Positions 1-8,949 of a stretch of DNA of 64,000 nt are shown here, piece by piece. Source of the stretch: an uncultured Candidatus Melainabacteria bacterium. GTDB taxonomy: Bacteria; Cyanobacteriota; Vampirovibrionia; Gastranaerophilales; Gastranaerophilaceae. Below the pieces are notes generated by a model. It did no database searches. It saw nothing but the letters and a program-made list of their open reading frames with translations, and was not told where the DNA came from. The translations under genes were made by a program, and so were the position numbers. Within the stretch, counting starts at the first letter, position 1; each line of letters opens with the position of its first letter. Location of the stretch: positions 1 to 64,000 of the forward strand of contig CAKVDZ010000002.1 in NCBI GenBank assembly GCA_934728585.1, in the 5' to 3' direction.

Positions 1-288
1 TCTTTTTAAAATAGCCTCCCACTTTTCTGTCCATTCTTTTTTAGAAAAAACTTTAACAACATCTAATGCATTTTCTTCAGGTGTATCCCACGTTATACCA
101 TGACTAAGTAATATTGATGGATGGTGAGCTTTTATTCCCCAATTATCACTACCCGAATAAATAGCTAATTTTGGCGAATTTAAATTTGCTATTATAAATA
201 TCAATAAATCTCTTAAGCTTTGTTTCTTTAATGTTTTTTCAATCTTTTTTAAATCTTCTTTACTTCTAATAGGCTCAACTATATTCAT
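1..288 (-). CDS. Partial protein, N-terminus resembles tyrosine recombinases
   Basis: An open frame starts with ATG at 288 and runs off the left edge, giving at least 96 residues. The first 35 residues (VEPIRSKEDLKKIEK followed by LRDLLIF) resemble from memory the N-terminus of small tyrosine-type recombinases. The next part (SGSDNWGIKAHHPSILLSHG) does not show the usual GLRISDLL block, so this may be a diverged, chimeric or decayed recombinase, or an unrelated protein. It lies next to the 3' end of tRNA-Ile and reads away from it, a common arrangement for integrases of integrated elements. Assignment is tentative. Confidence 0.3.
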   Translation of the reverse strand, partial: MNIVEPIRSKEDLKKIEKTLKKQSLRDLLIFIIANLNSPKLAIYSGSDNWGIKAHHPSILLSHGITWDTPEENALDVVKVFSKKEWTEKWEAILKR

Positions 289-501
289 AATAAAATCCCT
301 CCATTTAATTATTTAACAATATATAAATAGAAGTTTGTCAAAAATTAAAACTAATAATTTCTATACAATTTTGATATAGTTTGAGGTCAAAAAAATCTTA
401 AAAAGAGAATTGTAATCATTTTTAATCAGATTTTCACAAATTTATAAATTTTCAATTCTCTGAGTTTAGCCAAGATGCACCAAATGTCCTCTTTTAGGCA
501 T

Positions 502-532
502 AAAAAAAGAAGTCATTTAAGACTTCTTTTTT
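502..532 (-). terminator. Terminator downstream of tRNA-Ile
   Basis: A 12-bp A/T-rich stem (arms about 503-514 and 521-532, core GAAGTC/GACTTC) with a six-base loop ends in a T-run on both strands. It lies directly after the 3' end of the minus-strand tRNA and is symmetric, so it could also stop plus-strand transcription. Confidence 0.7.
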
Positions 533-535
533 AAA

Positions 536-612
<77 letters not shown>

Positions 613-668
613 GCATTTCTGCTATGTCTTCAATTTATCATAAACCATTTTTAAAATCAAGTATTTTT

Positions 669-1508
669 TTAAATATATATAACAATCAATCCAATAATTA
701 TCCCTAGAATTACGAAAAATGCTGGTAATTTACTGCGATACATCAATATTGATTGTGGTAAAATTTCTGCAAAAACTACATACAACATCGCACCACTTGC
801 GAATGATAAACTTAACGCAAGGCCCAAGGCGCCTAAATCACCTACCAAATATCCTATAACACCACCTATTACTGTTGGCAGACCAGTTAATGCCGTGGTT
901 AAAATAGCATAACCTTTTCTCATGCCACCATTAATCAATGGCACAGCTATCGCCATGCCCTCTGGAACATTGTGCATACCAATTAATATTGCCAAAACTA
1001 GAGCTGACCCCTCCAAAACACCCTTTGTATTTGCAAAAGATGCACCAATTGTCATACCCTCTGGCAAATTATGCAAAGCAATAGCCGATGCCATAATAAC
1101 TCCAGCTATAAACAAGGAAGCTTTTGTATCATTTTTATCAATATGCACTGACAAATGATTACTATGGATAATTTCATCTAGATCATCTGCTGTTTTTGGG
1201 TGACTTAAGTCAATATGCACAACCTCATGATTTGTAGATTTATCAATCACCAAATTCAACAAATAAACAATCAAGCAACCAACAATTACACCTAAACTTA
1301 CTATATAAACGTGCGTACCTGTTTTTACAGCTCCTATAATTAAGTCAAAACACACAATTGCAGTCATAACCCCTGCTGCAAAACTCAACAACAAACTTGC
1401 TGTTTTTGAAGAATCTTTTTTGAATAATGCACCTATTAAACCGCCAATACCTGTGCCTATAACCCCAGCCAAAGTTGTAATTTCTATTAATAAAATTAAT
1501 GATTTCAT
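669..1508 (-). CDS. ZIP family divalent metal transporter
   Basis: Integral inner-membrane protein of 279 residues predicted to carry zinc or other divalent metals into the cytoplasm. Two copies of the ZIP metal-site motif are visible, HNLPEG at about 146-151 and HNVPEG at about 179-184, on neighbouring membrane helices. Several hydrophobic segments flank a His-rich loop at about 94-122, as is usual between helices 3 and 4. The length fits the bacterial ZupT/GufA-like branch. The gene is divergent from hydF and single; no metal-responsive operator was recognised. Substrate specificity cannot be read from the sequence. Confidence 0.9.
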   Translation of the reverse strand: MKSLILLIEITTLAGVIGTGIGGLIGALFKKDSSKTASLLLSFAAGVMTAIVCFDLIIGAVKTGTHVYIVSLGVIVGCLIVYLLNLVIDKSTNHEVVHIDLSHPKTADDLDEIIHSNHLSVHIDKNDTKASLFIAGVIMASAIALHNLPEGMTIGASFANTKGVLEGSALVLAILIGMHNVPEGMAIAVPLINGGMRKGYAILTTALTGLPTVIGGVIGYLVGDLGALGLALSLSFASGAMLYVVFAEILPQSILMYRSKLPAFFVILGIIIGLIVIYI

Positions 1509-1551
1509 CTTTTTTCCTTCTTCAAGTTTATACTATCATAAAAATATAATA

Positions 1552-1560
1552 TGGTATAAT
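1552..1560 (+). promoter_or_regulatory. Extended -10 promoter for hydF
   Basis: TGGTATAAT, an extended -10 (TGnTATAAT), ends 18 bases before the hydF start. Transcription from about 1567 would give a very short leader containing AGAGG. No convincing -35 is seen. Confidence 0.45.
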
Positions 1561-1578
1561 AACGACAGAGGTAACTAT

Positions 1579-2742
1579 ATGAAAGCTTTAAAATCACTAA
1601 GACTACAAATAGGAGTTTTTGGAAGAACTAATGTCGGAAAATCTTCATTTCTAAATAAAATTACAAAACAAGATATTTCAATCGTTTCCGATATCGCTGG
1701 TACAACAACCGATGTCGTTGAAAAATCAATGGAACTACTTCCTATTGGGCCCGTAACTTTCCTTGATACTGCGGGACTTGATGATACATCTTCTCTTGGA
1801 GAACAACGTATTGAAAAAACACACAAAATTCTTAACCGTTGTGACATAGCTGTTGTCATAACTGACAAATTTGAATTAGAAGATACCGAAAAAGAAATAA
1901 TAAATGAATTTAAAAAGTTAAATATACCATATCTTGTCATCGTAAACAAGCAAGATAACAACCTAGATGCAAATTCTGAATACCTTGTAACATCAACACT
2001 TACAGATGAAAAAATAGTAGATAAATTCAAACATGCATTAATAAAACTTTTACCAGATGATTTTATTAATGCACCCAAAATTGTTGGAGATTTAGTTGAG
2101 GCAAAATCAACTGTAATTCTAGTTGTTCCGATTGATAAGGAAGCTCCAAAAGGCAGAATAATTTTACCGCAAGTTCAAACAATCAGAGATTTGCTAGATT
2201 CAAATTGCATAACACTCGTTGTTAAAGAAAGCGAACTTCAAGACGCATTAAACAGTCTAAAAAATCCGCCAGCACTTGTCATAACTGATTCACAAGCCTT
2301 TAAAACTGTTAGTGAAATCGTACCTGAAACAATTCCACTAACTTCTTTTTCAATTCTATTTGCAAGATTGAAAGGGGATTTACAAGAATTCATAAATGGC
2401 TCAAAAACAATTTCAAACCTTAAAGACAACGCTAAAATATTAGTATTAGAAAGTTGTACTCACCATGCAATAGATGACGATATTGCACGAGTAAAAATTC
2501 CACACCTTTTAAAACAAAAAACTCAAAAAGAACTAAATTTTGAATATTATACAGGACACGATTTTCCAGATGTCTGCAAGTACGATTTAATAATTCACTG
2601 TGGGGCATGTATGACAAACAGAAAAGAAATTCTATCAAGAATAATGATTGCAAACGAAAAGCACGTACCTATTACAAATTACGGCATTGTAATTTCATAT
2701 TGCTTAGGAATTTTACCGCGTGCAACAAAAATGTTTTTATGA
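1579..2742 (+). CDS. hydF: [FeFe]-hydrogenase H-cluster maturation GTPase HydF
   Basis: HydF is the GTPase and scaffold that assembles the 2Fe subcluster made by HydE and HydG and delivers it to apo-hydrogenase in the cytoplasm. The 387-residue protein has a P-loop GRTNVGKSS at about 15-23, the G3 motif DTAG and G4 NKQD, then a C-terminal domain with cluster ligands CTHH and, later, HCGAC, the typical CxH...HCxxC pattern. The ATG at 1579 is chosen because AGAGG lies upstream and homology begins there; an in-frame extension to 1420 overlaps the ZIP gene and looks non-coding. HydE, HydG and the hydrogenase itself are not in the window. Confidence 0.93.
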   Translation: MKALKSLRLQIGVFGRTNVGKSSFLNKITKQDISIVSDIAGTTTDVVEKSMELLPIGPVTFLDTAGLDDTSSLGEQRIEKTHKILNRCDIAVVITDKFELEDTEKEIINEFKKLNIPYLVIVNKQDNNLDANSEYLVTSTLTDEKIVDKFKHALIKLLPDDFINAPKIVGDLVEAKSTVILVVPIDKEAPKGRIILPQVQTIRDLLDSNCITLVVKESELQDALNSLKNPPALVITDSQAFKTVSEIVPETIPLTSFSILFARLKGDLQEFINGSKTISNLKDNAKILVLESCTHHAIDDDIARVKIPHLLKQKTQKELNFEYYTGHDFPDVCKYDLIIHCGACMTNRKEILSRIMIANEKHVPITNYGIVISYCLGILPRATKMFL

Positions 2743-2774
2743 TATAATTTTTTCATTAAATGGAGTAAATAAAG

Positions 2775-3059
2775 ATGGCAATTACAGTTAAAGATGTAGA
2801 ACACGTAGCAAAACTTGCTCGTTTAGAATTAACAGAAGAAGAAAAAGAAAAATTCACACGTCAATTAGGTGATGTTCTTAAATACGTTGACCAAATGAAC
2901 GAAGTTGACACTTCAAATGTAGAACCTTTATCTCACCCAATCGATTTTGTAAACGTTATGAGAGAAGATGTTGTACATTATGAACAAACAAAAGAACAGC
3001 TTATGGCTAACGCACCAGACGAAGAAAACGGATTTTTCAAAGTTCCAAAAATTAATTAA
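2775..3059 (+). CDS. gatC: Asp/Glu-tRNA amidotransferase subunit C
   Basis: A 94-residue protein with the GatC pattern: an N-terminal helix VEHVAKLARLELTEEE and the conserved later block VEPLSHP. GatC stabilises the GatA-GatB pair, which converts misacylated Glu-tRNA(Gln) or Asp-tRNA(Asn) to the correct amide form. GGAG lies 10 bases before the ATG. The gene follows hydF by 32 bases and is followed by a hairpin, so it may be co-transcribed with hydF. gatA and gatB are not adjacent, so the complex is encoded at dispersed loci. Confidence 0.95.
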   Translation: MAITVKDVEHVAKLARLELTEEEKEKFTRQLGDVLKYVDQMNEVDTSNVEPLSHPIDFVNVMREDVVHYEQTKEQLMANAPDEENGFFKVPKIN

Positions 3060-3075
3060 AAACTTAAACTTTTTG

Positions 3076-3105
3076 ACAATACCGCAGAGCATGCGGTATT
3101 GTTGT
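3076..3105 (+). terminator. Hairpin after gatC
   Basis: A perfect 10-bp stem (3076-3085 with 3093-3102, arms ACAATACCGC/GCGGTATTGT) and a 7-base loop lies 17 bases after the gatC stop. The T-rich tail is short, so termination may be partial. Confidence 0.6.
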
Positions 3106-3141
3106 TATATAAAGAATTAACTATCACAACTTGGGGGAAAA

Positions 3142-4749
3142 ATGAGTACAAAATATATTTTTATTACAGGTGGTGTTGTAAGCTCACTTGGGAAAGGCAT
3201 TATTGGTGCATCTTTAGGTAAATTACTACGTGCAAGAGGTTTTTCTGTTGCTATCCAAAAATTTGACCCATACATCAATGTTGACCCAGGTACAATGAGT
3301 CCGTTTCAACACGGAGAAGTTTTTGTAACAAACGACGGGGCCGAAACAGATTTAGACTTAGGTCACTATGAAAGATTTATTGATGCCGATTTTGCGCAAA
3401 TCAACAATGTAACTTCTGGTAGCATATACCAAACTGTAATTAACAAGGAACGAAAAGGCGAATATTTAGGTGCAACTGTTCAAGTTGTTCCCCATATAAC
3501 AAACGAAATCAAAGCTAGAATTTATAAAGCAACTGAACAATTCAAACCTGATTTTATGATTATAGAAATCGGTGGTACAATTGGTGATATTGAAAGTTTA
3601 CCATTTATTGAAGCAATCCGACAATTCAAAACAGAAATCGGCATTGGAAACGCAATTTCTGTACATTGTACACTATTGCCATATTTGCCAACATCAGGCG
3701 AATTAAAAACAAAACCATCACAACATAGTGTTAATGTTTTAAGAAGTTATGGTATTCAGCCAGAAATTTTAGTTTGCAGAACTTCTTATCCACTACCACA
3801 AGAGGAAAAAGAAAAACTTGCACTATTCTGTTCAGTTCAAAAAGATGCAGTAATTGAATGTCGTGATATGAAAAGCATTTACGAGGTTCCACTAGCACTT
3901 GAAGAACAAAATATGGCAGCAGTTGTATTGAACTTACTTCAAACTTGCTACAAACGCGCAGATTTAAAATCTTGGGAATCACTTGTAGAAAGAATTAAAA
4001 ATCCAAAACGTACAGTTGAAGTTGCAATTGCAGGTAAATACACAAAACTTTCAGACGCATATATTTCAGTAGTTGAAGCTTTAAAACACGCAGGATATGC
4101 AAACGAAGCTAAAATAAATATTCACTGGATAAATTCAGAAGATTGCGTTGATTACGAAAACTGCAAAGAATTGATGAGCGGAATTCAGGCAGTTGTTGTT
4201 CCTGGAGGCTTTGGCGTAAGAGGTATTGAGGGCAAACTTAACGTAATTAGATATGCTCGTGAAAACAATGTGCCGTTCTTAGGATTATGCTTGGGAATGC
4301 AGTGTGCGGTAATTGAATATGCTCGCCACGTATTAGGTATTGAAGATGCAAATTCAAGAGAATTTTCAGAAGAATGCGAAAATCCAGTTATTGACTTAAT
4401 GTTAGAGCAAAAAGAAGTTACAGCATACGGCGGAACAATGCGTTTGGGTCAATACGAATGTCATTTAAAAAAGAATTCTGTAGCAAGAAAAGCTTATGGG
4501 TCAGATGTCATTTTTGAACGTCATAGACACAGATATGAAGTTAATAACGCATACATTGAAGACCTGGAAAAAGCTGGACTGATTTTCTCTGGAAAATCAC
4601 CTAACGGAAAATTAATGGAAGTTATTGAATTACCTAAGAATGACTGGTTTGTAGCTTCTCAATTCCACCCAGAATTCAAATCTCGTCCAGAAAGACCTCA
4701 CCCACTATTTAAAGGTCTAATAGACGCAGCAGTAAAAAAGAGCAAATAA
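3142..4749 (+). CDS. pyrG: CTP synthase
   Basis: Converts UTP to CTP using glutamine-derived ammonia and ATP, the last step of pyrimidine nucleotide synthesis. The 535-residue length is normal. The N-terminal synthase domain begins with KYIFITGGVVSSLGKG and has the DPYINVDPGTMSP block. The C-terminal class I glutamine amidotransferase shows the nucleophile motif FLGLCLGMQ and the catalytic His-Glu in QFHPEF. GGGGG lies just upstream of the ATG. It is the last gene before a strong bidirectional terminator and is convergent with ispE. Confidence 0.98.
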   Translation: MSTKYIFITGGVVSSLGKGIIGASLGKLLRARGFSVAIQKFDPYINVDPGTMSPFQHGEVFVTNDGAETDLDLGHYERFIDADFAQINNVTSGSIYQTVINKERKGEYLGATVQVVPHITNEIKARIYKATEQFKPDFMIIEIGGTIGDIESLPFIEAIRQFKTEIGIGNAISVHCTLLPYLPTSGELKTKPSQHSVNVLRSYGIQPEILVCRTSYPLPQEEKEKLALFCSVQKDAVIECRDMKSIYEVPLALEEQNMAAVVLNLLQTCYKRADLKSWESLVERIKNPKRTVEVAIAGKYTKLSDAYISVVEALKHAGYANEAKINIHWINSEDCVDYENCKELMSGIQAVVVPGGFGVRGIEGKLNVIRYARENNVPFLGLCLGMQCAVIEYARHVLGIEDANSREFSEECENPVIDLMLEQKEVTAYGGTMRLGQYECHLKKNSVARKAYGSDVIFERHRHRYEVNNAYIEDLEKAGLIFSGKSPNGKLMEVIELPKNDWFVASQFHPEFKSRPERPHPLFKGLIDAAVKKSK

Positions 4750-4762
4750 AATAAAAAGATAT

Positions 4763-4801
4763 AAAAAAGCGCGGTTTTTGCTTTCAAAAACCGCGCTTTT
4801 T
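4763..4801. terminator. Bidirectional terminator between pyrG and ispE
   Basis: A long stem (arms AAAAAGCGCGGTTTTTG and the complementary CAAAAACCGCGCTTTTT) with a tiny loop ends in T-runs on both strands. It lies between two convergent genes and can serve both. Confidence 0.85.
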
Positions 4802-4820
4802 GAAACAAGATTTAACATTT

Positions 4821-5663
4821 TTATAAAATAATTTCACAACCAGTAGAAATAGTTTTTAGACCATCTACATGCCAGTAATCTTCAACAGGATTAATTTTTT
4901 CGGCTAAAACAAAGTAAGTTGAACCTGAACCAGACATTATAGAATTTGGATTTGCCTGTTTTATTTTTTGAAGTTGTTCAAAATCATTAAACACGGCTGT
5001 TTCCAAATCATTGTAAAGTAAAGGTCTAACATCTTCATTTTTTTGCAAAAGTTCAATCATTTTGTGCGTGTAGTCATTTTGTGGTTTATTTTTCAGTTGC
5101 GCATATTTTTGGTAACCCTCTTTTGCACTTATTCCTAGATTATTTGGTTTTATCAGGGATACTGGATATTCTCTAAATGGTAAAGGTTCGACATTTTCAC
5201 CTCGACCTGTTGCTAAAACACAACCGCCCTCTAAAATAACATTCAAATCTGAACCTAATTTTGCGCAAAGTTCATGAAGTTCAACTTTTGTCAAAGGATT
5301 TTCAAATAAATAATTTAAACCAACAAATGTACCAACAGCATTTGAACTTCCACCAGCAAGTCCAGCTTCTGTTGGGATATTTTTTTGAATATCAACATTA
5401 AACTTATATGGAGGCAAATTACATTTTTCAACAAAAAGAACTATGGCTTTGTAGACAATATTTTTTTCGTTGTAAGGAATATTCGGATTGTTGCCTGACA
5501 AATTAATTTCTAACTTGTCGTTTTTTTCAACGTTAATTGTCAAATAGTCGTATAAATTAACCATTTGCATAATGCTTTGAATATTATGAAAACCGTCTGG
5601 GCGCTTGCCTGTAACTTCAAGAGTAAGATTAATTTTTGCAGGAGTTTTTATTTTAACTTGCAT
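4821..5663 (-). CDS. ispE: 4-diphosphocytidyl-2-C-methyl-D-erythritol kinase
   Basis: GHMP-family kinase that phosphorylates CDP-methylerythritol in the non-mevalonate isoprenoid pathway. The 280-residue protein opens with KTPAKINLTLEV, carries the ATP-binding GHMP motif PTEAGLAGGSSNA in the middle and SGSGSTYFVL near the end, all typical of IspE. The start lies 16 bases inside the end of rsmA, so translation is probably coupled. The rsmA-ispE order is common in bacteria. No other isoprenoid genes are in the window. Confidence 0.96.
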   Translation of the reverse strand: MQVKIKTPAKINLTLEVTGKRPDGFHNIQSIMQMVNLYDYLTINVEKNDKLEINLSGNNPNIPYNEKNIVYKAIVLFVEKCNLPPYKFNVDIQKNIPTEAGLAGGSSNAVGTFVGLNYLFENPLTKVELHELCAKLGSDLNVILEGGCVLATGRGENVEPLPFREYPVSLIKPNNLGISAKEGYQKYAQLKNKPQNDYTHKMIELLQKNEDVRPLLYNDLETAVFNDFEQLQKIKQANPNSIMSGSGSTYFVLAEKINPVEDYWHVDGLKTISTGCEIIL

Positions 5664-6490
5664 AATTCCTCTGATAATTTTCCGAACATTTCAATAGAAA
5701 GACTTTCGCCTCTTGTATTTTCATCAATATTTAAGTTTTTAAGAGCTGTTTGAACTTTTTCTTTGTCAAATCCACCATTTACAAGGGCATTCTTAATATT
5801 TTTTCTACGTTGACCAAAACCAGCTTTGATAGTTTTTCTAAAGTGAGAATAGTCAGAAAGCTCTAATAACGGCTTGTCTTTTACTACTAATTTAACTAAC
5901 GCAGAAGTTACTTTTGGCGCAGGATAGAACGAACGAGCACCAACGACACGTAATAGGGAACAATCAGCCCAGAATTGAGAAAGAATTGTTAACAAGCCAT
6001 ATTGCTTATTGCCTGATTTTTCTGTCGCGACCATTCTGCGAGCAACTTCTTCTTGCACCATCAAAATAATTTCTGAAATTGAAGCCCTGTTTTTGTTTGC
6101 CAAATCATCAATTTCGCCCAATAAATGCGCCAAAATCGGAGTTGTAATATAATATGGAATATTTGCTACGACTTTAATTTTCTTTCCTTTTGCTAGTTCT
6201 GCAATATCTGTTTTAAGGATATCCTTGTGAATAATTTCAAGATTTTCCGCATTAAGCTTATTCAATTCTTTTATTGCTTCTTCATCAAGTTCGACCGCAA
6301 TCACATTACCAGCATGTTTAATCAACTGTTCGGTAACGAACCCTACACCTGGACCAATTTCTAATACGGTATCGTCCTTTGACAAATCCGCATAGTCAAT
6401 TATATCGGCAATTACATCTGCATTAATCAAGAAGTTTTGACCGAGTCTTTTTTTAGTTCTAAAATATTTTGCGCGTGATAAATAGTCCAT
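5648..6490 (-). CDS. rsmA: 16S rRNA dimethyladenosine transferase
   Basis: Dimethylates two adjacent adenines in the 3' hairpin of 16S rRNA during small-subunit assembly, with SAM as donor. Visible motifs are KKRLGQNFL near the start, the SAM-binding VLEIGPGVGFVT, and NIPYYITTP, the target-adenine pocket. The start MDYLSRAKYF at 6490 is preferred; an upstream ATG at 6532 would add a 14-residue hydrophobic stretch not found in the family. With the 6490 start the protein has 280 residues, a normal length. It overlaps ispE by 16 bases. Confidence 0.95.
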   Translation of the reverse strand: MDYLSRAKYFRTKKRLGQNFLINADVIADIIDYADLSKDDTVLEIGPGVGFVTEQLIKHAGNVIAVELDEEAIKELNKLNAENLEIIHKDILKTDIAELAKGKKIKVVANIPYYITTPILAHLLGEIDDLANKNRASISEIILMVQEEVARRMVATEKSGNKQYGLLTILSQFWADCSLLRVVGARSFYPAPKVTSALVKLVVKDKPLLELSDYSHFRKTIKAGFGQRRKNIKNALVNGGFDKEKVQTALKNLNIDENTRGESLSIEMFGKLSEELCKLK

Positions 6491-6534
6491 CTTACTAATA
6501 TATAATAATACAAACAGGGAAATGTTTTTCATTT

Positions 6535-6564
6535 TTGATTTGATAATTTTAATAATGTTATAAT
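6535..6564 (+). promoter_or_regulatory. Candidate promoter for gshA
   Basis: TTGATT (6535-6540) and TATAAT (6559-6564) are separated by 18 bases and end 25 bases before the GTG start of the glutamate-cysteine ligase gene. Confidence 0.5.
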
Positions 6565-6589
6565 AATTATTGGAAAAAGGGGAAACAAG

Positions 6590-7921
6590 GTGACAATTGC
6601 ATCAAAAGAAAAATTAGAAATTAGCGAAATAAGAAAACTTTTTACCGACGGAATAAAACTTACATCTGAAGATTTCAAGGTGGGTTTTGAATACGAACGT
6701 TTGCCAATTTTTACAGAAACTAATCAAACTGTTCCTTACGATGGTATCGATGGAGTTTGCGAACTTTTACGAACTTATGCAAAGAACGAAAATTGGGATT
6801 ACATTTTAGACAAAGATAACATTATAGGCTTAAAAAAATTGCACCACACAATTACCCTAGAACCTGGTTGCCAAATTGAGATGAGCATAAAACCTTATCA
6901 AACAATACATGATCTTGTAAACAAAATTGAGGAACTTGATACAGAACTTATTCCACTACTTGATGAATTCGGAATTACACTTCTAAATTATGGCGTATAT
7001 CCGCTAACAACATACAAATATATAGACTTACTTCCAAAACGCAGATATCATATTATGGCAAACTATTTGTGGGGAATTTTGTCTGATGTTATGATGCGCG
7101 AAACCGCAGGAATACAAGCCTGCTTTGATTTTGATAGTGAAGAAGACGCTATGGAAAAATTCAGAGTTGCAAATATGCTTGTACCAATTGCGACTGCGAT
7201 GTTTGCAAATTCGCCTATTAGAGGTGGCGTTGATACTGGATACAAAAGTTTCCGAGCACTGGCATGGTTGAATACAGATATCGATAGATGTGGCTTTGCA
7301 ACAACATTAAACAAGGATTTTTCATTTAATGACTATATCAATAAGGTGCTAGAAACACCATTGATAATGTTTTCTAGAGATAATCAAATTTTTAGTACAA
7401 ATGGTTCATTAACCCTAAAACAATTTATGGAATACGGATTTGACAGATTTCACGCAAATATTGAAGACTTTAAACTATCTGCAAACTTATATTTTCCAGA
7501 AGTTCGATTACGTAAATTTATTGAAATCAGAAATCAAGACTGTGTTGGTAAAGGACTTCAATATGCGATATTAGCTTTTTATAAAGGCATTTTATATTCA
7601 AAAAATATATTAAAACAAGTTGACGAATACTTATCAAAATATACATACCAAAATTATTCTGATTTAAGATTTAATGTACCAAAACTTGCACTAGACGCTA
7701 GACTTGGCAAAACACCTCTAAGACAAATTGCAAAAGACTTGGTAAATTTTGCAGAAACAGGACTAAAAGAACAAAACAATGGCGAAGAAAAATACTTAAA
7801 TCCAATTCAAGACCTTGTTTATCAAGGAATTACACCTGCTGATATACTTTTAATAAACTGGTATGGCTCTTGGAATAAAGACCTTAACAAAATGATTGAA
7901 TACCTTACAAAAGAGGAGTAA
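6590..7921 (+). CDS. gshA: Glutamate-cysteine ligase, GCS2 family
   Basis: Predicted to join glutamate and cysteine to gamma-glutamylcysteine, the first step of glutathione synthesis. The 443-residue protein shows GCS2-type features: a glutamate-binding GFEYERLP block at about 28-35, TLEPGCQIEMS, and a later VRLRKFIEIRNQD. Start is GTG at 6590, preceded by AAAAGGGG. A glutathione synthetase (gshB) is not nearby, so the end product could be gamma-glutamylcysteine or glutathione. The GCS2 type is shared with cyanobacteria, plants and proteobacteria. The gene is convergent with the prepilin at 7922. Confidence 0.87.
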   Translation: MTIASKEKLEISEIRKLFTDGIKLTSEDFKVGFEYERLPIFTETNQTVPYDGIDGVCELLRTYAKNENWDYILDKDNIIGLKKLHHTITLEPGCQIEMSIKPYQTIHDLVNKIEELDTELIPLLDEFGITLLNYGVYPLTTYKYIDLLPKRRYHIMANYLWGILSDVMMRETAGIQACFDFDSEEDAMEKFRVANMLVPIATAMFANSPIRGGVDTGYKSFRALAWLNTDIDRCGFATTLNKDFSFNDYINKVLETPLIMFSRDNQIFSTNGSLTLKQFMEYGFDRFHANIEDFKLSANLYFPEVRLRKFIEIRNQDCVGKGLQYAILAFYKGILYSKNILKQVDEYLSKYTYQNYSDLRFNVPKLALDARLGKTPLRQIAKDLVNFAETGLKEQNNGEEKYLNPIQDLVYQGITPADILLINWYGSWNKDLNKMIEYLTKEE

Positions 7922-8854
7922 TTATTTACAACTTGTTTTCGTTTCCCAATTTAAAGATTCTCCGTCTGGGCATTTTTTATTTGATAATTTTAAATAGTCC
8001 ATATTATCATTTCTAATAACCCACTGAGTTATCAACGAATCACCCCAAGTTAAAGCACGACCAGTAGACATTTCAAAATTTCCAGATTCATTGTAGACAA
8101 AATTTCCTTCCAAATCAAACTCAAATAAAAAAACATCAGAACCCAAGGCTGTCTTTCCTTTATTAGGCCCATCAATATCTACCAAAATCCATATATTGTT
8201 ATCATTTTTATACATACCAAAAGATGTTCCATCTGCAGTTGTAAAATAATAAGAGTACGCTCTTGTCATCGCTGCATAAGAGCCACTAAAAAGTACACTA
8301 TCATCTAAAAAACAACCAGACATATTTTCATCGCCATAACCACAATCTTTTGTTACTTTCATAAAATCTTGAAATCTTTGTGCTAAGCGAGTAGATATGA
8401 GTTCTGTTTCATCTCCATCATTTTCAAACCACGTTTCCATTGGACCATAAACCGCAGTTGCACGACCCCAAGCATCTTCAATGTTTGAATATATTTTTTT
8501 TACCTTTGCAACTTTTTCTCTGTCGCCTGTTGATTGGTTTAAGTTCGGAATAGTCAACGCTGCAACCACGCCAATAATACCCATTACGACTAAGGTTTCG
8601 GCTAATGTGAAGGCGATAGCCTTCACTAGTGAGTTATGAGCGGATTTTGCGTAGGGCGCCGTGTGAGCAGAGCGAACCCAGCCCGAAGTAGCGAGGACAT
8701 TGCGAATGACAACGCTAGTGAAATGAGCAACTTGTCCGAGTGAAGCAATAATCCAAGACAGTTGTGAGTCGACTTTATTGTCATTTACTTGTTTATCATT
8801 TGTCGATTCACTATTCACAAGCGACAACTCGCTTTTATTAAAAAACATCTTCAT
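7922..8854 (-). CDS. Type IV prepilin-like protein with inserted leader
   Basis: The part from about residue 78 is a normal class III prepilin: AFTLAETLVVMGIIGVVAAL followed by a soluble domain. The N-terminal 76 residues are not: they come from GC-richer repeat-like DNA (8627-8848) placed in frame between MK and the AFTLAE block. A good ribosome site (AGAGGAT) precedes the ATG at 8854, which suggests the native gene began there and was split by the insertion. A GTG at 8626 would give a normal short leader (MKAIAFTLAE) but has no ribosome site. Whether prepilin peptidase accepts the 80-residue leader is unknown. Confidence 0.75.
   Translation of the reverse strand: MKMFFNKSELSLVNSESTNDKQVNDNKVDSQLSWIIASLGQVAHFTSVVIRNVLATSGWVRSAHTAPYAKSAHNSLVKAIAFTLAETLVVMGIIGVVAALTIPNLNQSTGDREKVAKVKKIYSNIEDAWGRATAVYGPMETWFENDGDETELISTRLAQRFQDFMKVTKDCGYGDENMSGCFLDDSVLFSGSYAAMTRAYSYYFTTADGTSFGMYKNDNNIWILVDIDGPNKGKTALGSDVFLFEFDLEGNFVYNESGNFEMSTGRALTWGDSLITQWVIRNDNMDYLKLSNKKCPDGESLNWETKTSCK
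8607..8626. repeat. Hairpin at prepilin cleavage region
   Basis: Perfect 8-bp inverted repeat GTGAAGGC/GCCTTCAC with loop GATA. It lies inside the coding sequence exactly where the native prepilin leader should start, at the right boundary of the inserted segment. Confidence 0.6.
8627..8848 (-). repeat. GC-rich repeat-like insertion inside a prepilin gene
   Basis: About 222 bases, a multiple of three, markedly GC-richer in its middle (8640-8760) than the flanks. It contains repeat-style stretches (GCGAGGACATTGCGAATGAC, AGCAGAGCGAACCCAGCCCG), a 6-bp hairpin AAGCGA/TCGCTT at 8819-8834, and TTCACTATTCACAA, which recurs at 9050 and elsewhere. It encodes no recognisable domain. Interpreted as a palindromic, non-autonomous repeat that entered the gene in frame; the exact ends are inferred. 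Confidence 0.55.
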
Positions 8855-8921
8855 AAATTCAATCCTCTAATTTATATTTACTCTCTCATTATAACAATTC
8901 GATTATGCAGTCGCAATACGG

Positions 8922-8946
8922 CTATTCTATTCTATTCTATTTTATT
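8922..8946. repeat. Short CTATT tandem repeat
   Basis: Four tandem CTATT units followed by a degenerate TTATT, in the gap between the prepilin gene and mlaE. Confidence 0.7.
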
Positions 8947-8949
8947 CGG

